Source: Planctomycetia bacterium (lineage in GTDB: Bacteria > Planctomycetota > Planctomycetia > Gemmatales > Gemmataceae). Taken from it: 6,064 nucleotides of DNA. The notes under the pieces are model-generated. The model did not search any database, was not told where the DNA came from, and saw nothing but the letters and a program-made list of their open reading frames with translations. This document shows, piece after piece, positions 5,296 through 6,064 of the stretch. Within the stretch, counting starts at the first letter, position 1. The number at the start of each line of letters is the position of its first letter. Location of the stretch: NCBI GenBank assembly GCA_022616395.1, contig JAKEEV010000535.1, forward strand, positions 1 to 6,064. The letters run 5' to 3'. The position numbers and the translations under genes were made by a program.

Positions 5296-6003
5296 ATGAA
5301 CCGGACCAAGACACGGAAGTGGGCCGTTCGGGTGGCGGTGTGGGGAACACTGGTGGCGCTCTTCGCCATCGGGTGTAACCCGCTGAATGTGGCCGCGTAC
5401 TTCCTTGCGCGCGAAGAGAAAGTGCCGGCCCGATACCCGCTGGAGTTCGACAAGGAAGGGCCGAAGAAGGACAAGGAAGAGGTAGCGGTCGCGTTCCTGA
5501 CGCAAAAGGCACCGGGAGCCGGTCGCGAGTTCGCCACCGCCGACCGCGACCTTGCCGAGAAGCTCGCCAAGCGGCTGCCGGAGATGGCCAAGGAGAGCAA
5601 GAAGAAGATCCGCGTGATTAGCCCCACGCAGATGGACAAGTTCAAGATCGCCAACCCGCGCTGGAAGGAACTGGGCACCGCCGAAATCGGTCAGAAATTG
5701 GGTGCGGACTTCGTGCTGGAAGTCTGGATGGACAAGATGCGGCTCTACCAGCCGGGGAGCCAGAACAACATCTACGAGGGCCGAGCTGAAGTGACGGTGC
5801 GAATCTACGATGTCGATGGCCCTGAGGGCGGCCTGAAAGACCGCTACATGCACCCCTTCGCCTACCCGCCCGGCATCGTCCGCGATGCGTCGGTCATGCC
5901 CGAAAGTCAGTTCAAGATGTACTTCCTCGACAACCTCGCCACCGAAATTTGCCGCTACCACATCGACACGAAAGCCAGCACCGGAATCGCCGAAGGACGG
6001 TAG
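5296..6003 (+). CDS. Lipoprotein with CsgG/LpoB-like layout
   Basis: A 235-residue protein. Positive residues MNRTKTRKW, a hydrophobic stretch (about 11-26) and the lipobox FAIGC with C27 mark a lipoprotein signal peptide, so the mature protein should be attached to a membrane facing the periplasm. After a lysine-rich linker (51-62) comes a strand EVAVAFLTQ (62-70), a helix DRDLAEKLAKRLPEMAKE (83-100), a strand KKIRVISP (103-110), the block TAEIGQKLGADFVLEVWMDKM (128-148) and a strand AEVTVRIYDVDG (164-175). This order (strand, long helix, 'register' strand, LGADFVL, output strands with a D at the end) resembles CsgG/LpoB/TolB-N type lipoproteins; I infer the fold and do not recognise a named family. 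The start is ATG at 5296, with AGGGGG (5285-5290) 5 bases upstream. It follows the DUF2752 gene on the same strand, separated by a probable terminator. Confidence 0.85.
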   Translation: MNRTKTRKWAVRVAVWGTLVALFAIGCNPLNVAAYFLAREEKVPARYPLEFDKEGPKKDKEEVAVAFLTQKAPGAGREFATADRDLAEKLAKRLPEMAKESKKKIRVISPTQMDKFKIANPRWKELGTAEIGQKLGADFVLEVWMDKMRLYQPGSQNNIYEGRAEVTVRIYDVDGPEGGLKDRYMHPFAYPPGIVRDASVMPESQFKMYFLDNLATEICRYHIDTKASTGIAEGR

Positions 6004-6010
6004 GCCGAGA

Positions 6011-6060
6011 AGAGGAGACAGGAAACAGGAGACAGGAGACAAAAACCAAAACCGGGCACG
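6011..6060. repeat. Probable left half of another palindrome, cut by the window edge
   Basis: Eight bases after the lipoprotein stop there is a purine-rich run with a 7-base period: GAGACAG, GAAACAG, GAGACAG, GAGACAA (6014-6041). It is followed by AAAACCAA (6042-6049), the same 8-mer that begins the inner stem of the palindrome at 5216-5223, and then by a G+C-rich segment like an apex. The matching right arm is not in the window, so calling it a palindrome is a prediction. Confidence 0.5.
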
Positions 6061-6064
6061 GGCA

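Noticed and set aside
5275..6042. Minus-strand open frame of 255 codons opposite the lipoprotein
   Set aside because: It is the complement of a well-supported gene with signal peptide and ribosome site; its start lies in the purine-rich repeat and it has no family resemblance.

Overview
The window looks like ordinary chromosome from a G+C-rich bacterium, most likely a planctomycete of the Gemmata type. I infer this from the style of the lipoprotein, the loose gene packing and the palindrome-filled gaps; no phylogenetic marker was tested. Seven genes are supported. Five lie on the minus strand and two on the plus strand, diverging from a 97-base gap at 4570-4666.

The minus strand reads in the order tilS (tRNA-Ile lysidine synthetase, 3553-4569), purH (last two steps of IMP synthesis, 1798-3399), an M42 family metal aminopeptidase (605-1675), a 97-residue protein resembling DUF5678 (267-560), and the first 85 residues of a retropepsin-like aspartic protease that runs off the left edge (1-255). 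The last two are 11 bases apart and look like a small module of their own. The plus strand carries a DUF2752 membrane protein (4667-5176) and a lipoprotein with a layout like the CsgG/LpoB fold (5296-6003). tilS and purH are housekeeping genes; the others do not form an obvious pathway with them.

The most unusual part is a set of long imperfect palindromes made of short purine-rich units. They fill the gaps tilS/purH (3413-3554), purH/M42 (1694-1790) and DUF2752/lipoprotein (5179-5281). A probable left half follows the lipoprotein at the right edge (from about 6011). One palindrome (4051-4138) sits inside tilS and is translated in frame as an extra stretch of about 28 residues between two conserved blocks. 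Three of them share the 8-mer AGAAGACA in the left arm near the apex, and two show a 7-base unit. This suggests one family of palindromic elements that can enter both intergenic DNA and, at least once, a protein-coding gene, comparable in behaviour to the Rickettsia palindromic elements.

No tRNA, rRNA, CRISPR array, insertion sequence or transposase was seen. No stretch over 300 bases lacks a gene.
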